Shown: positions 17,645 to 26,624, counted from the first letter of the stretch. The stretch is DNA of 64,000 nt from Candidatus Muiribacterium halophilum (GCA_023228995.1 JALOAD010000012.1:1-64000), one strand, 5' to 3'. Notes: a model not told the origin generated them from the sequence alone. Program-made: numbers and translations.

Positions 17645-17720
17645 GGCGACATAGCCAAGCTGGTAAGGCAGAGGACTGCAAATCCTCTATTCCCCGGTTC
17701 AAGTCCGGGTGTCGCCTCCA
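17645..17720 (+). tRNA. tRNA-Cys(GCA)
   Basis: A 76-nt cloverleaf with acceptor arms GGCGACA and TGTCGCC, anticodon loop CTGCAAA giving GCA, T-loop GTTCAAG, discriminator T, and an encoded CCA end. Only 9 bp separate it from tRNA-Phe. Confidence 0.95.
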
Positions 17721-17726
17721 GAATTC

Positions 17727-18788
17727 ATGAAAAATTACCTAGACCTTGATAAAATAAAAACATGCAGAAACAAATGTATATTCTGCTTTATAGACCAATT
17801 GCCTAAAGGACTTAGAGAATCTCTTTATTTAAAAGACGAAGATTTTAGGTATTCTTATATATATGGTAATTTTGTCACTCTTACTTCAACCAATCAAGAA
17901 GATCTTAATTATATTGCTAAAATGAATATGTCTCCTCTTTATGTATCTGTTCATACTATGAATGGAAAACTTAGAGAAAAAATGCTTTCTAATAAATTTG
18001 CGAAAGATATTGAAGAAAAAATAAGTTTTCTTGTAAAAAATGAAATATCTATTCATGCTCAGATTGTATTATGTCCTGGCTGGAATGATAGAGAAGAACT
18101 TTCATATTCACTCGAAAGACTATATAAATACACTCCTTATATTGATAGCGTGGGTATTGTACCTTTCGGTGCTACTTGTCATCGTAAAGGTCTTGTTGAT
18201 ATAAAACTTGTTGAAAAAGAACTTGCAGAAGATACTTTTGAAAGAGTTAGAAAATTTCAGAAAATAGCTCAAAAGGATTATGGTGTTAATTGGGTTTATA
18301 TGGCTGACGAATTTTTTCTTAAAGCAGGAAAACCAATTCCGCCACAATATTATTACGATAATTTTCCTCAAATAGAAAATGGTATAGGATTATCAAGAAA
18401 GTTTTTGGATTCATTTAAAAGATCTTTTAAAAAAAATAATATTGATATTAACAAAAATGCATATATAATATGTTCTCAGTCTTCTGAGAAGATATTAAGT
18501 GAAATTATACAAAAATATTGTTTAAATATTAATATAATTGTTGTAAAAAACAGATTTTTTGGTGAGACGGTTACGGTTACAGGTCTTCTCACAGCTGAAG
18601 ATATATTGCGGACAATAAAGGGATTAGAAAAAAATATACCTATTATAATTCCTGATATTATTTTTAACAATGATAATCTTACTTTAGATGGTATTAAAAG
18701 GAAAAAATTTGAAAAAACAGATGAGAGAATAAAGGTAATAGGTTCTAAAGGAAGCAGTTTAGCTAAATTCCTTAAAAGACAGCCTTAG
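17727..18788 (+). CDS. DUF512 radical-SAM-like protein lacking the PDZ domain
   Basis: Member of the DUF512 family, whose usual order is PDZ, a radical-SAM-like core, then DUF512, at roughly 430 aa. Here only 353 aa follow ATG 17727. The protein begins almost directly at the cysteine motif CRNKCIFC (C-x3-C-x2-C, about residues 13-20), followed by FIDQLPKGLR and YGNFVTLT, so the N-terminal PDZ part is absent. The frame is open upstream to GTG 17709, which lies inside tRNA-Cys and is unlikely. No Shine-Dalgarno is visible, because the tRNA end occupies that place. The C-terminal DUF512 contains VTGLLTAEDI and ends near VIGSKGSSLAKF. Function is unknown. A der gene downstream is a common neighbour. 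Confidence 0.8.
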   Translation: MKNYLDLDKIKTCRNKCIFCFIDQLPKGLRESLYLKDEDFRYSYIYGNFVTLTSTNQEDLNYIAKMNMSPLYVSVHTMNGKLREKMLSNKFAKDIEEKISFLVKNEISIHAQIVLCPGWNDREELSYSLERLYKYTPYIDSVGIVPFGATCHRKGLVDIKLVEKELAEDTFERVRKFQKIAQKDYGVNWVYMADEFFLKAGKPIPPQYYYDNFPQIENGIGLSRKFLDSFKRSFKKNNIDINKNAYIICSQSSEKILSEIIQKYCLNINIIVVKNRFFGETVTVTGLLTAEDILRTIKGLEKNIPIIIPDIIFNNDNLTLDGIKRKKFEKTDERIKVIGSKGSSLAKFLKRQP

Positions 18789-18805
18789 TTTTACAGGAGA
18801 GAAAC

Positions 18806-20080
18806 ATGGAAAAAGTGCTATTGTATGGAAGAACAAATGTTGGTAAATCGACATTGTTTAATAAATTGACTGGACATAATAAAGCTATTGTTGAGGAAGA
18901 ACCAGGTGTTACAAGAGATCTTAATAAATCTGTTGTTGAATGGTGTGGTAATAAATTTGTACTTATTGATAGTGGTGGTATGGATTTTTATGCAAAAGAT
19001 TATTTTTCAAAAAGTATAATAGAATTGAATACATCTATTCTTGATGAAGTTTCTCTTGTGCTTTTTATTGTTGATTATAAATCTGGTATAACACCATTTG
19101 ATCATGAATTGGGAATTTATTTGAGAAAATACAATAATAAGGTAGTTGTTGTAGTTAATAAAAATGATAATATTGATACTGATAATGAAAATGAATTTTA
19201 TGCACTTGGTTTTGATAATGTTATTTCAGTTTCTGCTATACATGGTAAAAATAGTGGAGATCTTCTTGATATTATTGTTGAAAATCTTGAAAATACAAAA
19301 AACATAAATATTGAAGAAAATAGAAGAATAATTATTGTTGGAAAACCTAATGTGGGTAAATCTACTTTGTTTAATTCACTTGCTGGTTCACAGAGAACTA
19401 TGGTCACTCCAATAGCTGGGACTACAAGAGATTTTATAGAAGAAGAGATTGTGCTTGGAGAAAGTACATATACTTTTATTGATACTGCGGGATTGAGGAG
19501 AAAACGAAGTATTTATGAAAAAGTTGAAAAGCATAGTGTATATAGAACTGTAAAAGCTATTGAAAAAGCTGATTTATGTCTTTTTGTTATAGATTCAGAA
19601 GATGAAATATCATTTCAAGAAACAAAAATTGCAGGACTTATAAAAGAAGCTGGTAAAGCAGTTATAATAATTTTTAATAAATGGGATGAAGTTACAAATA
19701 AAGATGCTAGGTTAAAACAGCTTCAGCAGATTGTAAAAGAAAAACTTTATTTTATTGATTATGCACCTATTGTTTCTATTTCAGCAAAAACTGGTTTAAG
19801 AGTCCATAAAATTCAGGAATCTATAGAAAAAGTATTTGATATATATTATAGACAAATACCAGATAGAATTCTTAATGATAATATTCTTCCTGAATTAAAA
19901 ATAAAATTTCCAGAAATTAAATTTATTAAACAGGTTAAGACAGCTCCTCCAGGCTTTCTTGTATTTTCTTCTAAAAAACTACATTTTTCAAGGAAAAGAT
20001 TTATTGAGAATGTATTGAGAGAAAATATAGATTTTTCTGGTACTCCTATTAAGATGATATATAGGGAGCCTGAAAAATGA
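18806..20080 (+). CDS. der: ribosome biogenesis GTPase Der (EngA)
   Basis: Double GTPase required for 50S subunit maturation. 424 aa. First G domain: GRTNVGKS (8-15), PGVTRDLN, DSGGMD, NKND. Second G domain: GKPNVGKSTLFN near 177-188, AGTTRDFIEEE, DTAGLRRK, NKWDEV. A C-terminal KH-like domain ends in FSGTPIKMIYREPEK. The first domain is slightly shortened compared with E. coli. The stop overlaps plsY by ATGA. Confidence 0.96.
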   Translation: MEKVLLYGRTNVGKSTLFNKLTGHNKAIVEEEPGVTRDLNKSVVEWCGNKFVLIDSGGMDFYAKDYFSKSIIELNTSILDEVSLVLFIVDYKSGITPFDHELGIYLRKYNNKVVVVVNKNDNIDTDNENEFYALGFDNVISVSAIHGKNSGDLLDIIVENLENTKNINIEENRRIIIVGKPNVGKSTLFNSLAGSQRTMVTPIAGTTRDFIEEEIVLGESTYTFIDTAGLRRKRSIYEKVEKHSVYRTVKAIEKADLCLFVIDSEDEISFQETKIAGLIKEAGKAVIIIFNKWDEVTNKDARLKQLQQIVKEKLYFIDYAPIVSISAKTGLRVHKIQESIEKVFDIYYRQIPDRILNDNILPELKIKFPEIKFIKQVKTAPPGFLVFSSKKLHFSRKRFIENVLRENIDFSGTPIKMIYREPEK

Positions 20081-20682
20081 GTTTTTTTTTTATTAATATT
20101 GTTTTAAGTTATTTTATTGGAGCAATTCCGTTTGCATATATAATTTTTAGATTTTTTGGTAAAGGTGATATAAGAAAGGTAGGTTCAGGTAATTCTGGTG
20201 CTACTAATGTTACTAGGTTACTTGGTATAAAATTTGGTGTATTAGTATTTTTACTTGATTTTTTTAAAGGATATTTTGGAGTTGTATTTTCAGAAAAATT
20301 TTTAAAAAATTATAATATGCCTTATCCTATTGTATTTTTTTATATTTCTATAGCATTTATTCTTATAGGTCATATATATTCAGTTTTTTTAAAATTCAAA
20401 GGTGGGAAAGGTGCAGCTTCTGGTATAGGAATAATCTTTGCACTTTCTTTATATTCAGGCATAAGTGTATTTATATTATGGGGTATTATTTTTTATTTTT
20501 CAAAAATTGTTGCTTTATCAACGATAATAGCTTCGATGTCATTGCCGTTTTTTATACTTTATTTTGAAAAAACACAACATTTGCTTGTTTTTAGTATTTT
20601 AGCCTCTTTATTTGTAGTTTTTAAACATAAATCAAATATTATTAGAATGATTAGAAAAGAAGAAAATAGTTTTAGGAGATGA
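20077..20682 (+). CDS. plsY: glycerol-3-phosphate acyltransferase PlsY
   Basis: Integral membrane enzyme that acylates glycerol-3-phosphate from acyl-phosphate, the first step of phospholipid synthesis. 201 aa with about five hydrophobic helices. Family motifs: GSGNSGATNV near residues 37-46, KGYFGV, and FKGGKGAASG near 107-116. Directly followed by gpsA, which makes its substrate, so the pair forms a small pathway unit. Confidence 0.95.
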   Translation: MSFFFINIVLSYFIGAIPFAYIIFRFFGKGDIRKVGSGNSGATNVTRLLGIKFGVLVFLLDFFKGYFGVVFSEKFLKNYNMPYPIVFFYISIAFILIGHIYSVFLKFKGGKGAASGIGIIFALSLYSGISVFILWGIIFYFSKIVALSTIIASMSLPFFILYFEKTQHLLVFSILASLFVVFKHKSNIIRMIRKEENSFRR

Positions 20683-20684
20683 AA

Positions 20685-21677
20685 ATGAATATTTTGGTAA
20701 TAGGTGCTGGAGCATGGGGAACTACTATAGCGAATTTACTTTCAGAAAAATCTGAAAACAATGTTAAGTTATGGTGTTATGAAAAAGAACTTAGTAATCA
20801 TATAAATGAACATAATGAAAATATTTTTTATATGAAAGGTAAAAGTTTAAATAAAAATTTAAAAGCAGTAAATGATCTTTCAATATCTTCTAGTCAAGAT
20901 CTTATAGTTGTTGCAGTTCCATCATCTTTTTTTATTGCAACTATGAATGAATTAAAAAAATATGTAAAAAAAAGTGATTTTTTAATATTGACTAAAGGTT
21001 TTGAGCTTTCAACCGGAAGGCTTTTATCTGATATAATGCAGGAAAAATTTGTAGAATCTACTATTTCAGTATTGTCTGGACCTAATCTTGCTACAGAAAT
21101 AGCCAATAAAAAGCCTGCATCAGCAGTAATTGCTTCTGAAAATAAAGAATTTAGAGAAAAAATGCAAAGTGTTTTCTTTAGAGATTATTTTAGAATTTAT
21201 GTAAGCGATGATGTTATTGGTGTGCAGATTGGTGGTGCATTTAAAAATATTATTGCAATAGGTGCAGGTATATCAGATGCTCTTGGTTTTGGAGTAAATA
21301 CAAAAGCTGCTTATTTAACGCGTGGTATTATGGAAATGACTAGATTTGGTATTGAGTTAGGTGCAAAACCTTATACTTTTTCAGGTTTAACAGGAGTTGG
21401 TGATCTTATTGCTACAGCAAATTCGCCTTTAAGTAGAAATTATTCTTTTGGAAATGAAATTGTTAATTCCAATAAAGACCCGAAGATTTTATTTAATACA
21501 CAAAAAAAAGCTATAGAAGGTGTTTTAGCTTGCAAAGCAGTTTATGAAAAGAGTAAAAAATTAAATATTGAAGTTCCAATAACTGAAATGGTTTATAGAA
21601 TAATTTATGAAAGTTTTAATCCTTTAGAAGCTGTTAATGAACTTATGCATAGAGAACCGAAAGCTGAGATATATTAA
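20685..21677 (+). CDS. gpsA: glycerol-3-phosphate dehydrogenase [NAD(P)+]
   Basis: Reduces dihydroxyacetone phosphate to sn-glycerol-3-phosphate for PlsY. The start is set at ATG 20685, six bases after aggag; an in-frame ATG at 20679 lies too close to it. 330 aa. Rossmann motif VIGAGAWGTTIANLL, then VAVPSSF, LTKGFE, SGPNLATEIA, KNIIAIGAGISDALG with the catalytic lysine region, and GVGDLIATANSPLSRNY. Stop codon shares a base with the next ATG. Confidence 0.96.
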   Translation: MNILVIGAGAWGTTIANLLSEKSENNVKLWCYEKELSNHINEHNENIFYMKGKSLNKNLKAVNDLSISSSQDLIVVAVPSSFFIATMNELKKYVKKSDFLILTKGFELSTGRLLSDIMQEKFVESTISVLSGPNLATEIANKKPASAVIASENKEFREKMQSVFFRDYFRIYVSDDVIGVQIGGAFKNIIAIGAGISDALGFGVNTKAAYLTRGIMEMTRFGIELGAKPYTFSGLTGVGDLIATANSPLSRNYSFGNEIVNSNKDPKILFNTQKKAIEGVLACKAVYEKSKKLNIEVPITEMVYRIIYESFNPLEAVNELMHREPKAEIY

Positions 21678-22954
21678 TGAAAAAATTCATATTAATAATT
21701 TTAATTTTAATATTTGGAATATTTTATTATTTAACACCATATAAAATGGTTTTTTTAGAACAAAAACAAGTATTTTATTCTATAGATTCAATTAGAAGTT
21801 CTATTGAGATTTATAATTTATCTTTAGAAAAAACAATGCTTACCTTAGAATCAGAAGAAACAAATAATGTATTTGAAGTTAAAAATCTTAGTTTTCTTGA
21901 TTATAGATTTAATATTCAAAAGATAATGAATAGTATTTCTTTTAAAATTGTAGCTGTAAAATCTGTTTTTGGTATATATACCAACATTCCATACATAATT
22001 ACATATAATAAAGAACTTTTTAATTCTAATATTAATAATATTTCAGATAAGATTAGTAAAGAATATGTTTCAGATATTGTTATTAAAGAAAAAGAATTTT
22101 ATAGATATAAAAAAGGTCAAAAAGGAATAAGAGTTTTAAAAGAAGAATTTGCTAGAAAAATTATAAATAGTTTAGAAAAAAAAGAATTTACAATAAAAAT
22201 TCCTGTTGAATTTTATGAAAATGCTAAATTAGAAAATTTAGAAATAAAAATACCAGATGTTATTATATCTGAATTTTATACTGAATTTGATTTTTCAAAT
22301 AAAGCTAGAGTTGAAAATCTAAAAGTTGCTTCAAATGCTATTGATAATATTATAATAAAATCTGGACAAAAATTCTCTTTTAATGATTTTGTTGGAGAAA
22401 GAACTTATAAAAAAGGTTATAAAGATGCAGGAGTTGTTGTAAATGGTAATATAGTTGATGGTATTGCAGGTGGAATATGTCAGGTTACTTCAACTTTGTA
22501 TAATAGTGCTTTGCTTTCAGGTATTGAAATTGTAAGAAGGTATCCGCATTCTATTTATGATCCTCAATGGGCATACACAAAAAGAGGACTTGATTCTGCG
22601 GTAGCTTATCCTTATAAGGATATTATAATAAAAAACAATAGAAATGATAATATAATGATTGATATTGAATTTATAGAAAACAGATTATATTGTTTTATTT
22701 ATGCACATACAAAAAATGATTTTGATGTTGAATTGGTTACAGGTAAACCTCACTTTATAAAATTTTCCACAAAGACAATATATTCCGATAAGTTGAATAA
22801 GGGAAATAAAGAAATAGTAAATCCTGGAATTGAAGGTTCAATAATTGAATCTTATAGGCTTTTTAAGTATAAGGATGGGCGGGAAAAAAAAGAATTTCTC
22901 GCTCGTGATACTTACAAAAAAGTTGACAGGATTGAAATGATAGGAACTAATTAA
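21677..22954 (+). CDS. VanW family protein
   Basis: 425 aa: N-terminal signal anchor (about 4-20), a region resembling the peptidoglycan-binding-4 type domain that often precedes VanW, then a VanW domain beginning near GQKFSFNDFVGERT and including DGIAGGICQVTSTLYNSAL, YPHSIYD and AVAYPYKDI. A short beta-rich tail follows. VanW proteins are exported or membrane-anchored and occur with cell-wall genes, but the biochemical role is not known. Translation is probably coupled to gpsA by the TAATG junction. Confidence 0.85.
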   Translation: MKKFILIILILIFGIFYYLTPYKMVFLEQKQVFYSIDSIRSSIEIYNLSLEKTMLTLESEETNNVFEVKNLSFLDYRFNIQKIMNSISFKIVAVKSVFGIYTNIPYIITYNKELFNSNINNISDKISKEYVSDIVIKEKEFYRYKKGQKGIRVLKEEFARKIINSLEKKEFTIKIPVEFYENAKLENLEIKIPDVIISEFYTEFDFSNKARVENLKVASNAIDNIIIKSGQKFSFNDFVGERTYKKGYKDAGVVVNGNIVDGIAGGICQVTSTLYNSALLSGIEIVRRYPHSIYDPQWAYTKRGLDSAVAYPYKDIIIKNNRNDNIMIDIEFIENRLYCFIYAHTKNDFDVELVTGKPHFIKFSTKTIYSDKLNKGNKEIVNPGIEGSIIESYRLFKYKDGREKKEFLARDTYKKVDRIEMIGTN

Positions 22955-22969
22955 GAGGGGGGAAACAAC

Positions 22970-24286
22970 ATGAAAAAAAGTATCTTTATTCTGATTCTGA
23001 TTGCTGTTGTACTAATATCAGGAGCGGCAGAAATGGAGTATTATTTTGATAAATCTATTGGTAAAAAAGGAAAATCTACCGGTGAATTTGATTATCCTGT
23101 AAGTGTTACAAGAGATAGTTATGGTAATATTTTTGTTACTGACTGGAAAAACTCAAGAGTTCAGAAATTTTCTGAATCTGGAGATTTTATTCTTGAATTT
23201 GGAAATAGTCAAGCTCCTAAATTAAATTTACCTATTGGTATTGCTTTAGATAATAGCAATAATGTATATGTAGCAGATTATGGTAATCATAGAATAATAA
23301 AATACGATGAAAATGGGAATCTTCTTATTGCAGCTGGTAAAAAAGGTAAAGAATCTGGAGAATTTAGAGCACCAAGAGGTATATGGTATGATGTTGTAAA
23401 AGAAAGATTATTTGTTGCAGATTATGATAATTATAGAATACAGATATTAGATCAAGATCTTAAAGTTTTGTCTGAAATTGATTGTAAAGATCCTGATAAT
23501 AATAAAAGATATCCTCCAAGATCTGTAGCTGTTGATTATGACGGAAATGTTTATGCTGTTATGTCTTCTTATAATGTTATTTGGAAATTTAATACAGAAG
23601 GTAAATTAGTTAGAAAATTTGGTTCTAAAGGTAATAAACCTGGAGAATTTGATAATCCAAGATATATAGCGGTTGATAGTTTAAATAATATTTATATATC
23701 TGATTATAACAATGATAGAATACAGATATTTAATACTGATGGAGTATGTAAAGGATATTTTGGTGAAAAAGGTAGTGGTCTTGGTCATTTTAATAAGCCT
23801 GAAGGAATATTTATTGATAAAGAGGCTAGAATTTTAATAGTTGATGCAGAAAACCACAGAATACAAGTTTTTAACTCAACCGATATATTTAAATACAGAA
23901 CACTTGCAAGATATTATACAAGAATTAACGATATTGAAATGGCAAATACATATTATAATAAAATATATGAAATAGATCCTTTAGATATTGTTGCAAAAAA
24001 AATTGTTATTGATAATCTTATTGTTAAGTTAAAAACAGCGGTAGATGATGTGAAAATAGAAGAAATTGCTAGACAAATACTTGCAATAGATTCAAAAGAA
24101 ATTGAATCAAGAAAAATGCTTGATAAATTAGAAGAAAAAAGGTTAAAATTAGAGAATAAGAAAAAAATAAGATTAATTATTGTTTTACTAATAATTCTCA
24201 TTGTTGTAGTAATACTTATACTTGTTTTAAAACCTCAAAAAGGTAAAAAATTCAGTGATAAGAATATCAAAATAATAATATGGTAA
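22970..24286 (+). CDS. NHL-repeat beta-propeller protein with C-terminal membrane helix
   Basis: 438 aa. Signal peptide at 1-20 (IFILILIAVVLISGAA), then about six NHL blades over residues 28-310, each with a pattern like FDYPVSVTRDSYGNIFVTD and NSRVQKFSESG. A helical TPR-like segment (about 310-395) follows. A strongly hydrophobic helix (RLIIVLLIILIVVVILILVL) near 403-424 leaves a short basic tail. The propeller is predicted to be extracytoplasmic and anchored at its C-terminus. A strong gagggggga lies upstream. NHL propellers bind proteins or ligands; no target can be named. Confidence 0.85.
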   Translation: MKKSIFILILIAVVLISGAAEMEYYFDKSIGKKGKSTGEFDYPVSVTRDSYGNIFVTDWKNSRVQKFSESGDFILEFGNSQAPKLNLPIGIALDNSNNVYVADYGNHRIIKYDENGNLLIAAGKKGKESGEFRAPRGIWYDVVKERLFVADYDNYRIQILDQDLKVLSEIDCKDPDNNKRYPPRSVAVDYDGNVYAVMSSYNVIWKFNTEGKLVRKFGSKGNKPGEFDNPRYIAVDSLNNIYISDYNNDRIQIFNTDGVCKGYFGEKGSGLGHFNKPEGIFIDKEARILIVDAENHRIQVFNSTDIFKYRTLARYYTRINDIEMANTYYNKIYEIDPLDIVAKKIVIDNLIVKLKTAVDDVKIEEIARQILAIDSKEIESRKMLDKLEEKRLKLENKKKIRLIIVLLIILIVVVILILVLKPQKGKKFSDKNIKIIIW

Positions 24287-24295
24287 AGAGGAATA

Positions 24296-24760
24296 ATGAT
24301 AAAGTTTGAAAGTGTAAATAGTTTTATCTTTCCGGCACAGAAACCTTATATTACGATTCTTTTTAAAATAGTTGAAGATATTGGGAATGCTATGAAAAAA
24401 GTTAATAGTGTGAATCAAAAACTTTTGGGAAATGATATTGATTTTGGAGTTTTTTTTGGCTTTGGAATTACAGTAGCAATAGATGAAGCTTTAAAAAATG
24501 CTATAGAACATGGAAATAAAAATGATGCTATGAAAAAAGTTACTTTTTCTTATACAGTTAGCAATGAAGTACTTACTGTAAATGTCAAGGATGAGGGTAA
24601 TGGATTTGATTATAATAATTTGCCAGAAGTTGTGGTTGATGAAGAATCTGGAAGAGGACTTTTGCTTATAAAAAACTTTATGGATGATGTATCTTTTAAT
24701 GAAAAAGGAAATGAGATAACAATGAGAAAATACAGAAACAAAGGTGATAAAAATGCTTGA
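24296..24760 (+). CDS. anti-sigma regulatory factor, SpoIIAB/RsbW-type ATPase
   Basis: 154 aa GHKL ATPase. The N-box is AIDEALKNAIEHGNK (near 61-75), the G1 box DEGNGFDYN, and the G2 box ESGRGLLLIKNFMDDV. Proteins of this type bind sigma factors or other partners and phosphorylate a STAS protein on serine. The next gene, overlapping by 8 bp, is such a STAS protein, so the two form a partner-switch module. No sigma factor or PP2C phosphatase is adjacent. Confidence 0.88.
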   Translation: MIKFESVNSFIFPAQKPYITILFKIVEDIGNAMKKVNSVNQKLLGNDIDFGVFFGFGITVAIDEALKNAIEHGNKNDAMKKVTFSYTVSNEVLTVNVKDEGNGFDYNNLPEVVVDEESGRGLLLIKNFMDDVSFNEKGNEITMRKYRNKGDKNA

Positions 24761-25088
24761 AATAATCAAAAATAATATAAATGAAAACCTTGTATTTATT
24801 AAATTGAATGGAAAACTTATTTATGATACAGAAGAAGATGTAAATCTTACTTTTGAGAGCATTATAGCAAATTCCAAAGATACAATATTAGATGTTTCAG
24901 AGTTGAATTATGTAAATTCATCTGGATTAGGGATTTTTATAAATTTTTTAAAAAGCATGAAAAGTATTGGAAGAAGATTAATAATTTTAAATCCATCAAT
25001 TGAAGTAAAGACACTTTTTGAAATAACAAGCCTTGATAAAATGTTTGATATAGTTAATACAATAGATGAAGCTAAGGAGAAACTCTAA
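24753..25088 (+). CDS. STAS-domain anti-anti-sigma factor
   Basis: 111 aa from ATG 24753; the frame extends to GTG 24744, but aaaggtg at 24740-24746 suits the ATG. The STAS signature ILDVSELNYVNSSGLGIF contains the serine expected to be phosphorylated by the kinase upstream. Unphosphorylated protein would sequester that kinase. The 3' end overlaps the convergent pseudopilin gene by 17 bp. Confidence 0.88.
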   Translation: MLEIIKNNINENLVFIKLNGKLIYDTEEDVNLTFESIIANSKDTILDVSELNYVNSSGLGIFINFLKSMKSIGRRLIILNPSIEVKTLFEITSLDKMFDIVNTIDEAKEKL

Positions 25089-26130
25089 GTTTTTCACTTC
25101 TTGTTATATTATCTTTAATTTTTTTAAAACTACGATCAGGACCAGCTGATAAAATAGATATTTCAATATCTCCAGTAAATGGGAAGAAATAAAAATTTTT
25201 CATTACAGGCGGTTGAATAAGACCGGCGGAATTTTTAGATCTGGAATTTAATCTCATTTCAATTTTAAGACTTTCAACATCTAATATAACTTTTCTTGTG
25301 GATGTTTCTTGAAAAACTATTCCAAGATAAAGATTATATCTTTCAACATCATTTAATATATTAGTGTTTTCTGTATATAGACTGTTATATTTGCTTTTCA
25401 TATAATCCTTTGCAGGAATTCCTAATGTGTTTTTTTGTATGCCTGTATTAGCTAAATTAATTGTAGCAAATCTTTTTTTTGCAATGTCTCCACCATAATC
25501 CATAATTCCACTTTCAGCACTTATATAAAGATCTCTAACTTTAAAAATCAAATCTTCTGGTAATGGTACAAATTTTTCTGCATAATAGAGTTTATATTTG
25601 AAATCTATAGTAAGATCTCCAGGATTTGCAAGAGATAATTGTTCAAATTTTGAATTATCAAAAGATGCAAATTTTTCTCTTGAAAGAGAGCTAAATTTTA
25701 ACAATTTTATATTTGAAGGATTTTTTGAAAAATCTATTGTAAAAGGATCAGGAAGTGTTCCACTTATAATATTTATTGAATAAGGAGTTCCCCATGGGTC
25801 GGTTGGAAGGTAAATATTTCTTTCTTTAGATAAATATGAAAGAAAAGTAGTATTTGGAAGTGGTGTATAGTTTATTGTTGATTTTGATGAATACTCGAGA
25901 GGAAATACAGATTTTTCTAATGTTGACATTACATTAAGATCTTGTACATCTTTTAACTGAATTTTATAATATTCAGAAATATAATTTTTAATAAGTGTCA
26001 TATCTGTTGTTAGCCTTACCATACGACTTTCTTCTACTGATTTTGAAACATAAGGTATAAGAATTGTTGCTAATATTGCAATCAAAGTTATTACAATGAG
26101 AAGTTCTATTAAAGTAAAGGCTTTTTTCAT
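25072..26130 (-). CDS. type II secretion/type IV pilus pseudopilin, GspG-like
   Basis: 352 aa with a class III prepilin start: MKKA then FTLIELLIVI, giving cleavage after Ala4, Phe at +1 and Glu at +5. The mature N-terminal helix runs to about residue 30. DPWGTPYSI near residue 114 and AGPDRSFKKIKDN near the C-terminus are features of GspG-type major pseudopilins, though the protein is over twice the usual 140-150 aa, with a large inserted region of unknown fold. It is the only clear minus-strand gene in the window and stands far from the pilus operon at 35 kb. The start lies 7 bp after a TATAAT on the minus strand. Confidence 0.88.
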   Translation of the reverse strand: MKKAFTLIELLIVITLIAILATILIPYVSKSVEESRMVRLTTDMTLIKNYISEYYKIQLKDVQDLNVMSTLEKSVFPLEYSSKSTINYTPLPNTTFLSYLSKERNIYLPTDPWGTPYSINIISGTLPDPFTIDFSKNPSNIKLLKFSSLSREKFASFDNSKFEQLSLANPGDLTIDFKYKLYYAEKFVPLPEDLIFKVRDLYISAESGIMDYGGDIAKKRFATINLANTGIQKNTLGIPAKDYMKSKYNSLYTENTNILNDVERYNLYLGIVFQETSTRKVILDVESLKIEMRLNSRSKNSAGLIQPPVMKNFYFFPFTGDIEISILSAGPDRSFKKIKDNITRSEKLRVSP

Positions 26131-26137
26131 ATTTATT

Positions 26138-26143
26138 ATTATA
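26138..26143 (-). promoter_or_regulatory. -10 box placed for a leaderless pseudopilin mRNA
   Basis: Minus-strand TATAAT ends 7 bp before the ATG at 26130, so transcription should start at or next to the start codon. No Shine-Dalgarno is present. The -35 region is not obvious. Confidence 0.5.
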
Positions 26144-26198
26144 ACATAAATGTAAAAAAAAAATTAGTTAAATAGTTAAAAGAAAGAACACTGAAGCT

Positions 26199-26256
26199 GT
26201 CATCCCGGTATAATTCTGAATTTTTGTCATCCCGGTATGATTTTGAGCCGGGATCT
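26199..26256. repeat. REP-like palindrome with extra half-site (copy 2)
   Basis: Half-site gtcatcccgg at 26199, then again at 26226 as the left arm of a hairpin. ATCCCGG (26229-26235) pairs with CCGGGAT (26248-26254). Same layout as at position 4 and 54321. Confidence 0.75.
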
Positions 26257-26311
26257 CGCTTTTGATTTTTTTCATTAAACTATCGCAAAAAAATAATAAT
26301 TCGGTATTTTA

Positions 26312-26430
26312 GAGGCTGTTGAAAAAGTCATGTTTTCTTTTTTTCAAACTTAACTTTAAAACCAAACAGCATGGTCAGGCCGACCTATGTAAGGAGAAAT
26401 TTTATACTATGTAAATTTTCAACTGTTACC
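26312..26430 (+). mobile_element. degenerate MITE copy A
   Basis: Begins with GAGGCTGTTGAAAAA and continues through the core cagcatggtcaggccgacc shared with 54435-54585, but the right half is diverged and the right end is recognisable only as attttcaactgtta. It is probably immobile. Confidence 0.65.
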
Positions 26431-26595
26431 AAGATATCAATTGTTTTGAATTGTATAATTATTTAAAATATTAAAGCCATTAATTGAAAAACTTCTAACA
26501 AGTTCTTGTAATTGCTGTCAGACATATTTTTTTAATCTTTTCTCGCATCTCTAACTCCGATTCCCGGTTTTTCCCGAGTTTTTAATATCATTTAA

Positions 26596-26624
26596 TCGAC
26601 TATGTTATTTTTTTGTTGTATAAT
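26596..26624 (+). promoter_or_regulatory. promoter of murJ, probably leaderless
   Basis: TCGACT (26596-26601), 17-bp spacer and a perfect TATAAT (26619-26624). The ATG of murJ is 7 bp beyond the -10 box, so the mRNA would begin at the start codon. No ribosome binding site is seen. Confidence 0.6.

Noticed and set aside
17709-17726. GTG start of the DUF512 gene at 17709
   Set aside because: It lies inside the 3' part of tRNA-Cys, so translation from it is implausible; ATG 17727 is used instead.
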